A stretch of 27,848 nucleotides of DNA from an uncultured Prevotellaceae bacterium (GCA_946539475.1 CAMNHM010000019.1:1-27848); one strand, 5' to 3'; numbered from the stretch's first letter, positions 16,868 through 23,591 are shown. Notes: a model not told the origin generated them from the sequence alone. Translations and numbers: made by a program.

Positions 16868-17614
16868 ATGAAGAGAATCATCACCTGCCTGCTGGCCGCC
16901 ATCGGCATCACCACCGCATCAGCACAGCAGAGCCAACAGCCCTACGAAGTCGATGCCTTCACCACCAAGAGCGGAAAGACCGTCCGTTTCCACGCACTCG
17001 TCCACGCCAGCATACGCATCGAGTACGACGGCAAGGAGATCATGGTCGACCCCGTGACCCGACTAGGTAACAGGTCCATCGACTACACCGCCATGCCAAA
17101 GGCCGACTACATTCTCGTCACACACGAGCACCAGGATCACTTCGACCGTGAAGCCCTCAAGATACTCACCGGACAGCAAACACGCCTCGTCACCAACCGC
17201 CGCTGTGCCGACATGCTCGGATCGGGCACCGTCATGGCCAACGGCGACAAGCAGCAGCTGGCCGCCGACATCACCGTAGAGGCAGTACCCGCCTACAACA
17301 CCACCGAGGGCCACCAGCAGTTTCATCCCAAGGGCAGGGACAACGGATATATCCTCACCATCAACGGGCTACGGATATACATCGCCGGCGATACCGAGGA
17401 CATCCCCGAGATGGCCTCCATCAGCAATATCGACATCGCCTTCCTGCCCTGCAACCAGCCCTTCACCATGACCACCAGCCAGCTCGTCAAGGCCACCCGG
17501 ACGGTCAAGCCCAAAGTGCTCTTCCCCTATCACTACGGGCAGACCGACGTCAGCCAGCTTCCTGCACAGCTAAAGGGCGACGGCATCGACGTGAGAATAC
17601 GACATTACGAATAA
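16868..17614 (+). CDS. Exported metallo-beta-lactamase-fold hydrolase, UlaG-like
   Basis: A 248-residue protein with a cleavable signal peptide (to TASAQ, residue 20), so it acts outside the inner membrane. The MBL metal-binding signature is HEHQDH at 86-91, with supporting TEGHQQFHP (histidines 149 and 153), AGDTED with Asp175, and FPYHYGQTD with His222. This arrangement fits the small UlaG-like/beta-lactamase superfamily branch (COG2220-type), whose members hydrolyse varied substrates; the substrate here is unknown. It is followed after 13 bases by the flavodoxin-DUF362 lipoprotein, so the two are probably one transcription unit from the promoter at 16812. No lipobox is present. Confidence 0.88.
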   Translation: MKRIITCLLAAIGITTASAQQSQQPYEVDAFTTKSGKTVRFHALVHASIRIEYDGKEIMVDPVTRLGNRSIDYTAMPKADYILVTHEHQDHFDREALKILTGQQTRLVTNRRCADMLGSGTVMANGDKQQLAADITVEAVPAYNTTEGHQQFHPKGRDNGYILTINGLRIYIAGDTEDIPEMASISNIDIAFLPCNQPFTMTTSQLVKATRTVKPKVLFPYHYGQTDVSQLPAQLKGDGIDVRIRHYE

Positions 17615-17627
17615 AAACAAAGCAGAC

Positions 17628-19190
17628 ATGAGAAAACTGACCATCATCGCAACAGCACTCCTGGCACTGGCCTTCGGAGCCTGTTCGCAGTCAAACAAAC
17701 AAAAAGAACAAGCAGAGACAAAGAGTATGAAAACACTGGTAGCCTATTTCTCGGCATCGGGAGTCACCAAGGGCGTCGCACAGCAGCTGGCAGAGGTGGC
17801 CGGCGCCGACATCCACGAGATCACACCCGCACAGCGCTATACCGACGCCGACCTCGACTGGCGCGACAGCCTGAGCCGCAGCAGCATGGAGATGAAGGAC
17901 AAGGCCTCACGGCCTGCCATCACCGGACTCCTCGACAACATGGGCGACTACGACGTCGTCTACGTCGGATTCCCCATCTGGTGGTACACCTGCCCCACCA
18001 TCATCAACACCTTCATCGAGTCCTACGACTTCCGGGGAAAGACCCTCATCCCCTTCGCCACGTCGGGAGGCAGCGACATCAGCAAGGCCTGCGCCGACCT
18101 CAGGGAAGCCTATCCGCAGGTGAACTGGCTGCAGGGCAAGCTCCTCAACGGAGCCACCCGCGACGCACTACAGCAGTGGGTAGACAGCAACAGCTCACAA
18201 CAACCCATCCCTGGCACCGGCGGCAACGTCTACATACCCTATGAAGAGCGCACGGGCGAAGAAGCCGTCGTCTACTTCACCCGCGACCTCTCGGCTCAGG
18301 GACTCATCAAGGCCTACGAGCAGGTCAGCAGCCAGATCAGCGGACGCGTAGGCATCAAGCTTCACACCGGCGAGCCCAACGGGCCCAACATCATACCCCG
18401 TGAGTGGGTCAGGCAACTCATGGCCAAAGACCTACCCGACGCCACGATCATCGAGACCAACACTTACTACGAAGGCGACCGCTACACCACCGAGAAGCAC
18501 CGCGAGACGCTCAAGGTCAACGGATGGACCTTCTGCCCCGTCGACATCCTCGATGAGGAAGACACCCTCACCCTGCCCGTCAACGGAGGCAAGTGGTTCA
18601 AGCAGATGTCTGTAGGCTCACACCTCACCCGCTACGATGCCATGCTCGCCCTCACCCACTTCAAGGGGCACACACAGGGCGGCTTCGGAGGCTCCAACAA
18701 GAACATCGGTATCGGATGTGCCGACGGACGCATCGGAAAGGCATGGATACACACCACACCCGGACAAGACGACCAGTGGGACATCAAGGAAGAGGAGTTC
18801 ATGGAGCGCATGACCGAGTCGACCAAGGCCACCATCGACCACTTCGGATCACACGTCACCTATGTCAACGTCATGCGCAACATGTCCGTTTCCTGCGACT
18901 GTGAGGGAGTGGCAGCAGAGCCCGTCGTCACGCCCGACGTAGGCATCCTCTCCTCCACCGACATCCTGGCCGTCGACCAGGCCTGCATCGACATCATCTA
19001 CGCCATGACCGCCGACGACCATCACGACATGCTCGAGCGTATCGAGAGCCGCCACGGCCTGCGTCAGCTCTCCTACATGAAGGAGCTTGGCATGGGTCAC
19101 GACCGCTACAAGCTCATCGACCTCGACAACGGTGGCCGCCAGATCACCGCCGCCGATGCCGTCAAAGAGCTGAAGAAGATCGTACGATAG
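17628..19190 (+). CDS. Lipoprotein fusion: flavodoxin domain plus DUF362 domain
   Basis: A 520-residue protein. Residues 1-19 are a signal peptide with lipobox FGAC (cysteine 19). Residues 34-187 are a flavodoxin: MKTLVAYFSASGVTKGVA carries the FMN phosphate loop, and YVGFPIWWYTCPTIINTFIES and FATSGGSDI are the other flavin-side segments of the Flavodoxin_4 type. A short linker (SSQQPIPGTGGN) leads to a DUF362 domain at about 200-520, with VGIKLHTGEPNGPN, SHLTRYDAMLALTHFKGHTQGGFGGSNKNIGIG, and VSCDCEG. Cysteines at 303, 364, 423 and 425 could bind a metal or cluster, but no classic four-cysteine ferredoxin motif is seen. In related bacteria I recall the two domains as separate proteins. An electron-transfer role on the periplasmic or outer side is inference. 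The frame is continuous across the join, so this is a real fusion. Confidence 0.88.
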   Translation: MRKLTIIATALLALAFGACSQSNKQKEQAETKSMKTLVAYFSASGVTKGVAQQLAEVAGADIHEITPAQRYTDADLDWRDSLSRSSMEMKDKASRPAITGLLDNMGDYDVVYVGFPIWWYTCPTIINTFIESYDFRGKTLIPFATSGGSDISKACADLREAYPQVNWLQGKLLNGATRDALQQWVDSNSSQQPIPGTGGNVYIPYEERTGEEAVVYFTRDLSAQGLIKAYEQVSSQISGRVGIKLHTGEPNGPNIIPREWVRQLMAKDLPDATIIETNTYYEGDRYTTEKHRETLKVNGWTFCPVDILDEEDTLTLPVNGGKWFKQMSVGSHLTRYDAMLALTHFKGHTQGGFGGSNKNIGIGCADGRIGKAWIHTTPGQDDQWDIKEEEFMERMTESTKATIDHFGSHVTYVNVMRNMSVSCDCEGVAAEPVVTPDVGILSSTDILAVDQACIDIIYAMTADDHHDMLERIESRHGLRQLSYMKELGMGHDRYKLIDLDNGGRQITAADAVKELKKIVR

Positions 19191-19216
19191 TACATTCGCC
19201 TGCGCCAACAACGCGA

Positions 19217-19261
19217 AATCTGATTACACATTCTGTGCTACGCACCTTGTGTAATCAGATT
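19217..19261. terminator. Long two-tier hairpin between convergent genes, probable bidirectional terminator
   Basis: Perfect 14-bp stem AATCTGATTACACA (19217-19230) with its complement at 19248-19261, enclosing a second small stem GTGC/GCAC (19235-19238 with 19242-19245, loop TAC). It lies 27 bases after the flavodoxin-DUF362 stop and 67 before the end of the convergent toxin gene, and is followed by TATCTTTATAATAA. Short T-run, so termination is likely but not textbook. Confidence 0.7.
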
Positions 19262-19328
19262 ATCTTTATAATAACTTCTGCCGCTTTGCTTGCCTTTTAT
19301 TTCCGATTAATCATGTCACAGATAATGG

Positions 19329-19724
19329 TCATAAGATTTCCAGAAACTGTGCCGGAGTAATTACATGGGGTGATGCAGGATAATGCTTCAAATTTCCTGT
19401 CACAAGAAACGAGCCCTCATGGCTCAGCGAGATTTCATAGAACACACGGTCGTCCTCGTCAGGCATCGGATTATCATAAAAGGATCTTGATGCCTCTATA
19501 CCATTCTCAACAATGAATGATATAAGCGTATCTGCCGTTTCCTCCAGAATCGGAAACTTCGCACGATGCAGCACATCCTCATACTCGACGATGATGTCAG
19601 CGTCGTACAACGGAACAAACGCATGCTCCAACAATTGCCTCACGACCTTGGTTGTGGCGGCTTCTGAGTTGTGCGTAATCAATGCAGACACCAGCACATT
19701 GGTATCTATCACAGCGTAAATCAT
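19329..19724 (-). CDS. PIN-domain toxin (COG1569-type) of a type II toxin-antitoxin module
   Basis: A 131-residue protein starting MIYAVIDTNVLVSALIT. PIN-domain acidic residues are seen at Asp7 (DTN), Glu47/Glu49 (VEYEDVLHR) and 89-92 (DEDDRVFYE), and the late VTGNLKHYP fits the PIN family's T/S-x-N/D closing motif. PIN toxins are Mg-dependent RNases that cut tRNA, rRNA or mRNA; the target is not readable here. The gene starts 15 bases after the antitoxin stop, the normal antitoxin-first order, so both are driven by the promoter at 20107-20138. All catalytic acids seem present, so the toxin should be active. Confidence 0.9.
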   Translation of the reverse strand: MIYAVIDTNVLVSALITHNSEAATTKVVRQLLEHAFVPLYDADIIVEYEDVLHRAKFPILEETADTLISFIVENGIEASRSFYDNPMPDEDDRVFYEISLSHEGSFLVTGNLKHYPASPHVITPAQFLEIL

Positions 19725-19739
19725 ACCGGCTGTTTCTGT

Positions 19740-20051
19740 TTACATAGCATTTCCGTCATTCCGTCGCCTTTCTTCCCTTGCGGCACGTATCTCCTCATTG
19801 ATTTCATCCAATGTCATCTCATGCTCCTGGCTGGCCTCAGCACTCTTACGCTGTTGCAGAAACATGTCAAGCGCACTGGGCTGGGCCAACCTTGCCCCCC
19901 TGATGGTAAACGGGATGCTGCGACTTCTGACGACTGCCTTCACGAAGATGTTGAATGCCGTGTTGGCACTCATGCCAAACTGCTCACAGAGTTCATCGAA
20001 CTGCGACTTCATCTCTGAGTCTATTCTTACTGTTACTGCCGACTGTGCCAT
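19740..20051 (-). CDS. Ribbon-helix-helix antitoxin, RelB/DinJ-like
   Basis: A 103-residue protein. Residues 5-45 (VTVRIDSEMKSQFDELCEQF, then GMSANTAFNIFVKAVVRSRS IPF) are a RelB/DinJ-type ribbon-helix-helix: strand, helix, G-M-S turn, helix. The C-terminal half is charged and helical (EMTLDEINEEIRAAREERRR), the usual toxin-wrapping tail. DinJ-like antitoxins are most often paired with RelE/YafQ toxins; here the partner is a PIN protein. It should repress its own promoter with the toxin; the palindrome at 20082-20094 in the leader is the likely site. Start ATG at 20051 has AAAGG about 9 bases upstream. Confidence 0.9.
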   Translation of the reverse strand: MAQSAVTVRIDSEMKSQFDELCEQFGMSANTAFNIFVKAVVRSRSIPFTIRGARLAQPSALDMFLQQRKSAEASQEHEMTLDEINEEIRAAREERRRNDGNAM

Positions 20052-20081
20052 AATTCAGACCTTTCTACCCAAACGTTACGA

Positions 20082-20094
20082 TGGCATTATGCCA
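20082..20094. promoter_or_regulatory. Palindromic operator TGGCATTATGCCA in the antitoxin leader
   Basis: Six-base arms TGGCAT/ATGCCA around a central T. It lies 13 bases downstream of the -7 box, just past the expected transcription start and before the antitoxin ATG, where an autorepressor would block the promoter. Confidence 0.7.
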
Positions 20095-20106
20095 CCAATT
20101 CGACGG

Positions 20107-20138
20107 CAAAAATACAAACTAATTCTGAAAGTTCCAAA
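20107..20138 (-). promoter_or_regulatory. Full consensus promoter of the toxin-antitoxin operon
   Basis: On the minus strand: TTTG at 20138-20135, a 20-base spacer, then TATTTTTG at 20114-20107. Both elements and the spacing match the Bacteroidota consensus. Confidence 0.85.
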
Positions 20139-20180
20139 TAAATCTGCATTTTTTATCAATTATTAGCCAAAAACATGGTA

Positions 20181-20207
20181 CGGCACTGATGTATCAGCAC
20201 AAAGCCG
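20181..20207 (-). terminator. Possible terminator of the HU-like gene
   Basis: CTGAT/ATCAG hairpin with an outer CGGC/GCCG pair, 10 bases after the HU-like stop; reading on the minus strand it is followed after a few bases by TTTTT. The stem is interrupted by unpaired bases, so support is modest. Confidence 0.35.
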
Positions 20208-20216
20208 CAGAGTTTT

Positions 20217-20600
20217 TTATTTCTCCAGCTCAAACTTGATGTCCTTGTAGAGTTCAGGACTGCCGCCACGACTCTCAGGGAGGAAGTGCAGGCGGACACC
20301 GCGGATGTGCTTCTTGGGCTTGAACAACTCAGGACGGTCCACCTTGTCGCTCTCTACCTCCAGCTTCAGCAGGCCCCAGTCCTCCAGCCTCACCTTGTCG
20401 CCACGGCGCAGGTGCTGGTTGATAACGTTCCACAGCGCCATCCGCACGGCGGTGATGGCGCCCTGCGAGATGCCCAGCCGGCGTGCTGCCTCTTCCTCAA
20501 TCTGATGGTTGTCCACCTCGCCGCCGTGCACAACCTTGGCCTTGTACTTCCCGTAGGTGGGAAGTGCAGGCTTGGTCTCTTGTACTACCTTGTATTTCAT
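20217..20600 (-). CDS. HU-like DNA-binding protein (Bacteroidales HU-related family)
   Basis: A 127-residue protein from ATG at 20600 (MKYKVVQETKPALPTYGKYK). A TTG nine bases further up is in frame but less likely. The core from about 30 to 127 follows the HU/IHF pattern: helices (IEEEAARRLGISQGAITAVRMALWNVINQHLRRGDKVRL is split by a GIS turn), then a strand pair EDWGLLKLEVES and a late beta region KHIRGVRLHFLPES. This longer HU-related family (TIGR01201-type) is common in Bacteroidales near VirE-like genes and often with an N-acetylmuramoyl-L-alanine amidase. Here a VirE C-terminal fragment lies upstream and no amidase is present. It has its own full promoter at 20626-20658. Confidence 0.88.
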   Translation of the reverse strand: MKYKVVQETKPALPTYGKYKAKVVHGGEVDNHQIEEEAARRLGISQGAITAVRMALWNVINQHLRRGDKVRLEDWGLLKLEVESDKVDRPELFKPKKHIRGVRLHFLPESRGGSPELYKDIKFELEK

Positions 20601-20625
20601 AAAAGTCAATTTTACTAAGAATTTT

Positions 20626-20658
20626 CAAAAATAGGTTGTCAGGTTCTTTGCAGGCAAA
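20626..20658 (-). promoter_or_regulatory. Full consensus promoter of the HU-like gene
   Basis: Minus strand TTTG at 20658-20655, 21-base spacer, TATTTTTG at 20633-20626; the ATG at 20600 is 25 bases downstream. A small inverted repeat CGAGC-AA-GCTCG (20660-20671) abuts the -33 box. Confidence 0.8.
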
Positions 20659-20715
20659 GCGAGCAAGCTCGAGCGGACATAACCCCGATATACAAAGGGT
20701 TTGCAACCTGTTTGA

Positions 20716-20746
20716 GGTTGTCAAAGGTTGACATAAGGTTGACATC
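20716..20746. repeat. Three iteron-like direct repeats GGTTGWCA
   Basis: GGTTGTCAAA (20716), GGTTGACATAA (20726) and GGTTGACATC (20737) follow at 10- and 11-base spacing, one helical turn each. A fourth GGTTGTCA lies at 20634, inside the HU-like promoter. On the minus strand they follow directly after the VirE-fragment stop codon. Confidence 0.7.
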
Positions 20747-21089
20747 ATTTCCCGACCAGCGCCACCTTGTAGCGCCGCCGCTCAGCCCCCTCACCCTTGG
20801 CATATCCGCTGCGCCGCAGGTAGCTGCCCAGGATCGTGGCGTTGGAACGGTTGCCGACATCCAGACGCAGCTCTTTCAGCATCTCCGTCGGACTCATCAG
20901 CAACACGTCGTCGCCCGCCCTCGGCTTGCGGAAACGGTCTTCGAAGAGCGCGACGACGGTCGGCGTGTCGTAGTAGTCGCTGTTCTGCTTCTGGATGCGC
21001 CGCTCGCGCTCTCCGGTAAAGGCATACTCCTCGCTGGCATCTATCTCATGCACGATCTGGGCATAGAGCTGCCGATATATGACGGACAT
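20745..21089 (-). pseudogene. C-terminal fragment of a VirE/DUF3874-type protein
   Basis: 114 codons from an internal ATG. YRQLYAQIVHEIDASEEYAFT, GERERRIQKQNSDYY, FEDRFRKP, LLMSPTEMLKELRLD, GSYLRRSGYAKGEGAERRRYKV match the tail of the VirE-like proteins (primase/helicase-type, BT4734 group with DUF3874) of Bacteroidales, which are normally several hundred residues long. The N-terminal ATPase part is missing: upstream the frame meets a TAG at about 21121 and the DNA instead codes, on the other strand, for an ATPase tail. So this is a truncated remnant; whether the fragment is expressed is unknown. It keeps the usual position next to the HU-like gene. Confidence 0.75.
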
Positions 21090-21452
21090 ACCTGGTTTGT
21101 ACAGATGATGATGAACGAGCTATTTGCGATGACACCTATGGAGGGTACCTGTAGTTCAAGGATGATAGCTGAGGCGCAGCAAAACGTCGTACAGGCACAG
21201 TCGGATAGCTTCAGAGACCTGATGGCTCATCTGCCACCTAAGCAGAAAGTGGTGTTGCAGGCGATAGCCCGCGAGGTGCGTGCACAAAACATCACCTCCG
21301 CGAAGTTCATCAAGAAGTATGGCCTCAACTCTGCCAGCTCTGTCCAGGCAGCGGTGAAGATGCTGCTTAAGAACGGCATTGTCACTCAGGCCGAAGGTGT
21401 CTATCGTGTCTATGACCGATTCTTCGCCCAGTGGCTGCTCACCTGTTTCTAA
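21081..21452 (+). pseudogene. C-terminal fragment of an AAA ATPase with winged-helix tail
   Basis: From about 21081 the plus frame reads DGHTWFVQMMMNELF, then SFRDLMAHLPPKQKVVLQAI, ARE, ITSAKFIKKYGLNSASSVQAAVK, LLKNGIVTQAEGVYRVYDRFFAQWLLTCF and a TAA stop. This is the ending of Bacteroidota ATP-binding proteins of the Archaeal-ATPase type (COG1672-like), where a winged helix follows the P-loop ATPase. The P-loop, Walker B and most of the gene are gone; the frame further left is only the antisense of the VirE fragment. The two remnants meet head-on within about 10 bases of 21085, marking a deletion or recombination joint. Confidence 0.7.
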
Positions 21453-21457
21453 AATAG

Positions 21458-21484
21458 CGGGTCAAGGGGGCGACCCTTGACCCG
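21458..21484. terminator. GC-rich 11-bp hairpin between convergent genes
   Basis: CGGGTCAAGGG (21458-21468), loop GGCGA, CCCTTGACCCG (21474-21484), a perfect 11-bp stem 5 bases after the ATPase-fragment stop and 31 before the GH67 stop. No T-run follows, so it may be an mRNA 3'-end stabiliser or a remnant of a mobile-element end. Confidence 0.55.
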
Positions 21485-21515
21485 TGGTTATGAACAACAG
21501 CGAGGTGGGCAGCTA

Positions 21516-23591
21516 CTACTGGTCCGCCTCGGCAAACTGTCGGAAATAGTTGATGCAGTGGTCGCGCCACTGGCGGGCGTTCTGTTGCTGATGGTCGAGG
21601 CGATCACTGACCTCGCGATGGCGCTGAGGATCGACATAGGGACGCATCTGCTGCCAGGTGGCTACATAGGCGTCGACCTTCTCCACACCCTGACGATAAT
21701 GGCGCTGGAGACTCTGCCAGAGCGTCGAGCCATCAGCCATGGGGAAGTCCCAGGGCAGGTGGTGGAACCAGAGGAGGAGCTCCTCAGGACAGGTGGCAGG
21801 ATCGTCGAAGAGTGAGGCATAGGGCTCGCGATACTGCTGCGAGGCTCCCGTGCCACCATGAGTGGAGCGGTTGAAGCCGATGCCGCCCTTGTCTGCCTTA
21901 TGATACCAGACGGGCTTCCACTCATCGGGGAAGTTGGGCTGATTGCCCTCTGGCTCAGGACCGTAATGGTGGTCGCCCTTGAAGATATGGTGTAGGCCCA
22001 GGGGCATCATATAGTCGACGCAGGCCTCGCGGCTGGTCTCCATGATGTCGGTCATCGGCACGAGGAAACGCTCGTCGTCGGTGAACGTCTGCTGCAGCCA
22101 TTCGCGGGCAATGGTACGACTGCTGAGCGTGGGATCCCAGGCCATTCGTCCGAAGACGTACCAGTTGGCTTGCGAGAAGTGATGTCCGCACCAGTTGGCA
22201 TCGAGTCCGATGTTGGCGACGCCGGCGATGGCGGGGAAGTTGAGAGTTGAGGGTTGAGAGTTGAGAGACTTTTGTCCCTCACTCCTAACTCCTAACTGTT
22301 GAAAGAACTCCTGCCACATCGTGCCTAGATAGACGAGGTGACGGCTCTGTCCGAGGTACTCCTGAGTAATCTGCAGCTCGGGCATCATCGGCGTCTGGTG
22401 CAGCTGATCGAAGAGCGGGCTGTAGGGCTCACGCGGTTGGAAGTCGAGGGGTCCGTTTTTAATCTGGATGATGACATTGCTACGGAACTTGCCATCGAGG
22501 GGCTTAAACTCGTTGACGGCTTTCATCACGCGATCGGTGGCTCCCTCATGATAGCCGTAGACGAAGGCTCGCCACATGACGATGCCCTTGTGGGGCGCCA
22601 GAGCGTCGGCCATCATATTGGCGCCCTCGGCGTGCGACCGCTTATAGTCGCCAGGGCCAGGCTGTCCCTCGCTGTTTGCCTTGACGAGGAAGCCTCCGAA
22701 GTCGGGTATGAGGCGGTAGATCTCGTCGACCTTCGCCTTCCACCACTGTGCCACTTGCGGGTCGAGAGGGTCGGCGGTGCTGAGCACCCGTCCTCCGTTG
22801 ACACTCTCTACGGCTACCTTCATCGGCGATGCGAAATTGACTGAGAGGAAGACGCGGATGCCGTAGGGCCTCAAGACGTCAGCGATAGCACGTACGGAGT
22901 CGAGATACTCCGTAGCGAGCATTCGCGGCGAGGCGTTGACATTGTTAAGCACCGTGCCGTTGATACCGATGGAGGCATTGGCGCGGGCGTAGTCTTTCAA
23001 GAGTGAAGAGTGAAGAGTGAAGAGTGAAGAATTTGCTTCCGCATCAAATGAAGAGTTGAGAGTTGAGAGTTGAGAGTTCCAGAAGATGCTTCGGCCGGCA
23101 TAGCCACGCTCGATGGTACCGTCGAGATTGTCCCAGTGGTTGAGCAGGCGTAGGGCGAAGGTGGGGTGCTGCTCGCAGGGGTTGATGGGCTGGTGTGTGG
23201 CCTGAAGTCGCAGCAGGTGATAGACGGCGTAGAGCAGTCCACGGTCGTTGGCAGCCTCGATGGCAAGTCCTCCGCCAGGTATGCGGCGGATGGCGAAGCC
23301 GTCGTCGGCCGGCATCTTATCGTTGACGAAGAGGCTGATGGTCGGCGTGCCGCGCCAATAGCGGCGCAGCTCGTCGACGGCGATGGCGGTGGTGGGAGTC
23401 TCGACGCTGCACTTGACGCTGACCGTGCTCTCCGTCGGCTGCATGCGCAGCCACAGCCGATGGCCGTCCTCCTGCGCTGCTACGGGGCTTAATGACAAAT
23501 GAAAAATGACGAATGACAAGAATGTCACCATCGTCCATCGGCTGTTCTTCACTCTATCTGCCCTCATTCTGCTATTCGTTTCGTTTCTCAT
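21516..23591 (-). CDS. aguA: Alpha-glucuronidase, glycoside hydrolase family 67
   Basis: A 691-residue exported enzyme that removes (4-O-methyl)glucuronic acid from the ends of xylo-oligosaccharides. GH67 marks: RLLNHWDNLDGTIERGYAG (148-166), ANASIGINGTVLNNVNA, GGFLVKANSEGQPGPGD with Glu308 as the likely acid, IQIKNGPLDFQPREP with Asp383 and LQITQEYLGQ with Glu411 as the likely base pair, and IGLDANWCGHHFSQANWYVFGRMAW. Two stretches do not look like the family: residues 172-198 and 432-453 are encoded largely by 7-base repeats and replace surface loops. The signal-peptide core (LSFVIFHLSLS) is repeat-encoded too. Start: ATG at 23591 gives a long N-terminus; ATG at 23567 (MRADRVKNSRW) is at least as likely. 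It is last in a unit with the SIMPL and esterase genes. Confidence 0.93.
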   Translation of the reverse strand: MRNETNSRMRADRVKNSRWTMVTFLSFVIFHLSLSPVAAQEDGHRLWLRMQPTESTVSVKCSVETPTTAIAVDELRRYWRGTPTISLFVNDKMPADDGFAIRRIPGGGLAIEAANDRGLLYAVYHLLRLQATHQPINPCEQHPTFALRLLNHWDNLDGTIERGYAGRSIFWNSQLSTLNSSFDAEANSSLFTLHSSLLKDYARANASIGINGTVLNNVNASPRMLATEYLDSVRAIADVLRPYGIRVFLSVNFASPMKVAVESVNGGRVLSTADPLDPQVAQWWKAKVDEIYRLIPDFGGFLVKANSEGQPGPGDYKRSHAEGANMMADALAPHKGIVMWRAFVYGYHEGATDRVMKAVNEFKPLDGKFRSNVIIQIKNGPLDFQPREPYSPLFDQLHQTPMMPELQITQEYLGQSRHLVYLGTMWQEFFQQLGVRSEGQKSLNSQPSTLNFPAIAGVANIGLDANWCGHHFSQANWYVFGRMAWDPTLSSRTIAREWLQQTFTDDERFLVPMTDIMETSREACVDYMMPLGLHHIFKGDHHYGPEPEGNQPNFPDEWKPVWYHKADKGGIGFNRSTHGGTGASQQYREPYASLFDDPATCPEELLLWFHHLPWDFPMADGSTLWQSLQRHYRQGVEKVDAYVATWQQMRPYVDPQRHREVSDRLDHQQQNARQWRDHCINYFRQFAEADQ
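22239..22298 (-). repeat. Heptamer repeats inside the GH67 gene (loop 2)
   Basis: Plus-strand units GTTGAGA, GTTGAGG, GTTGAGA, GTTGAGA (22239-22266) and CTCACTC, CTAACTC, CTAACTG (22278-22298), two different heptamer types joined by 11 bases. In frame they give a low-complexity stretch with SLNSQPSTLNF. Confidence 0.85.
23001..23078 (-). repeat. Two heptamer arrays inside the GH67 gene (loop 1)
   Basis: Plus-strand GAGTGAA four times (23001-23028, perfect) and GAGTTGA three times plus a partial copy (23053-23078), separated by 24 bases. In frame they encode SSLFTLHSSL and NSQLSTLNSS, seven-residue-period low complexity. Confidence 0.9.
23492..23519 (-). repeat. Heptamer repeat (x4) encoding the GH67 signal-peptide core
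   Basis: Plus-strand units ATGACAA, ATGAAAA, ATGACGA, ATGACAA; on the coding strand these read TTGTCAT-like units giving the hydrophobic run LSFVIFHLSL. Confidence 0.8.

Noticed and set aside
20072..20077. AACGTT palindrome near the antitoxin start as operator
   Set aside because: Six bases only; the 13-base palindrome at 20082 is better placed and longer.
20712..21080. Left part of the plus-strand frame leading into the ATPase fragment
   Set aside because: Antisense to the VirE fragment with no ATPase motif; only the part after about 21081 resembles a protein family.
19191..21515. Insertion sequence or integrase-bearing island
   Set aside because: No transposase, integrase, tRNA or matching end repeats were found; the region holds accessory genes and remnants but its boundaries cannot be set.
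21493..21540. Plus-strand frame reading NNSEVGSYYWSASA, like the end of fibrillin/FISUMP-type domains
   Set aside because: Only about a dozen residues, no supporting sequence either side, and the second half is antisense to the GH67 C-terminus. Probably coincidence.
23001..23078. CRISPR-like array
   Set aside because: Units are 7 bases with no unique spacers, lie inside a coding frame, and no cas gene is present.
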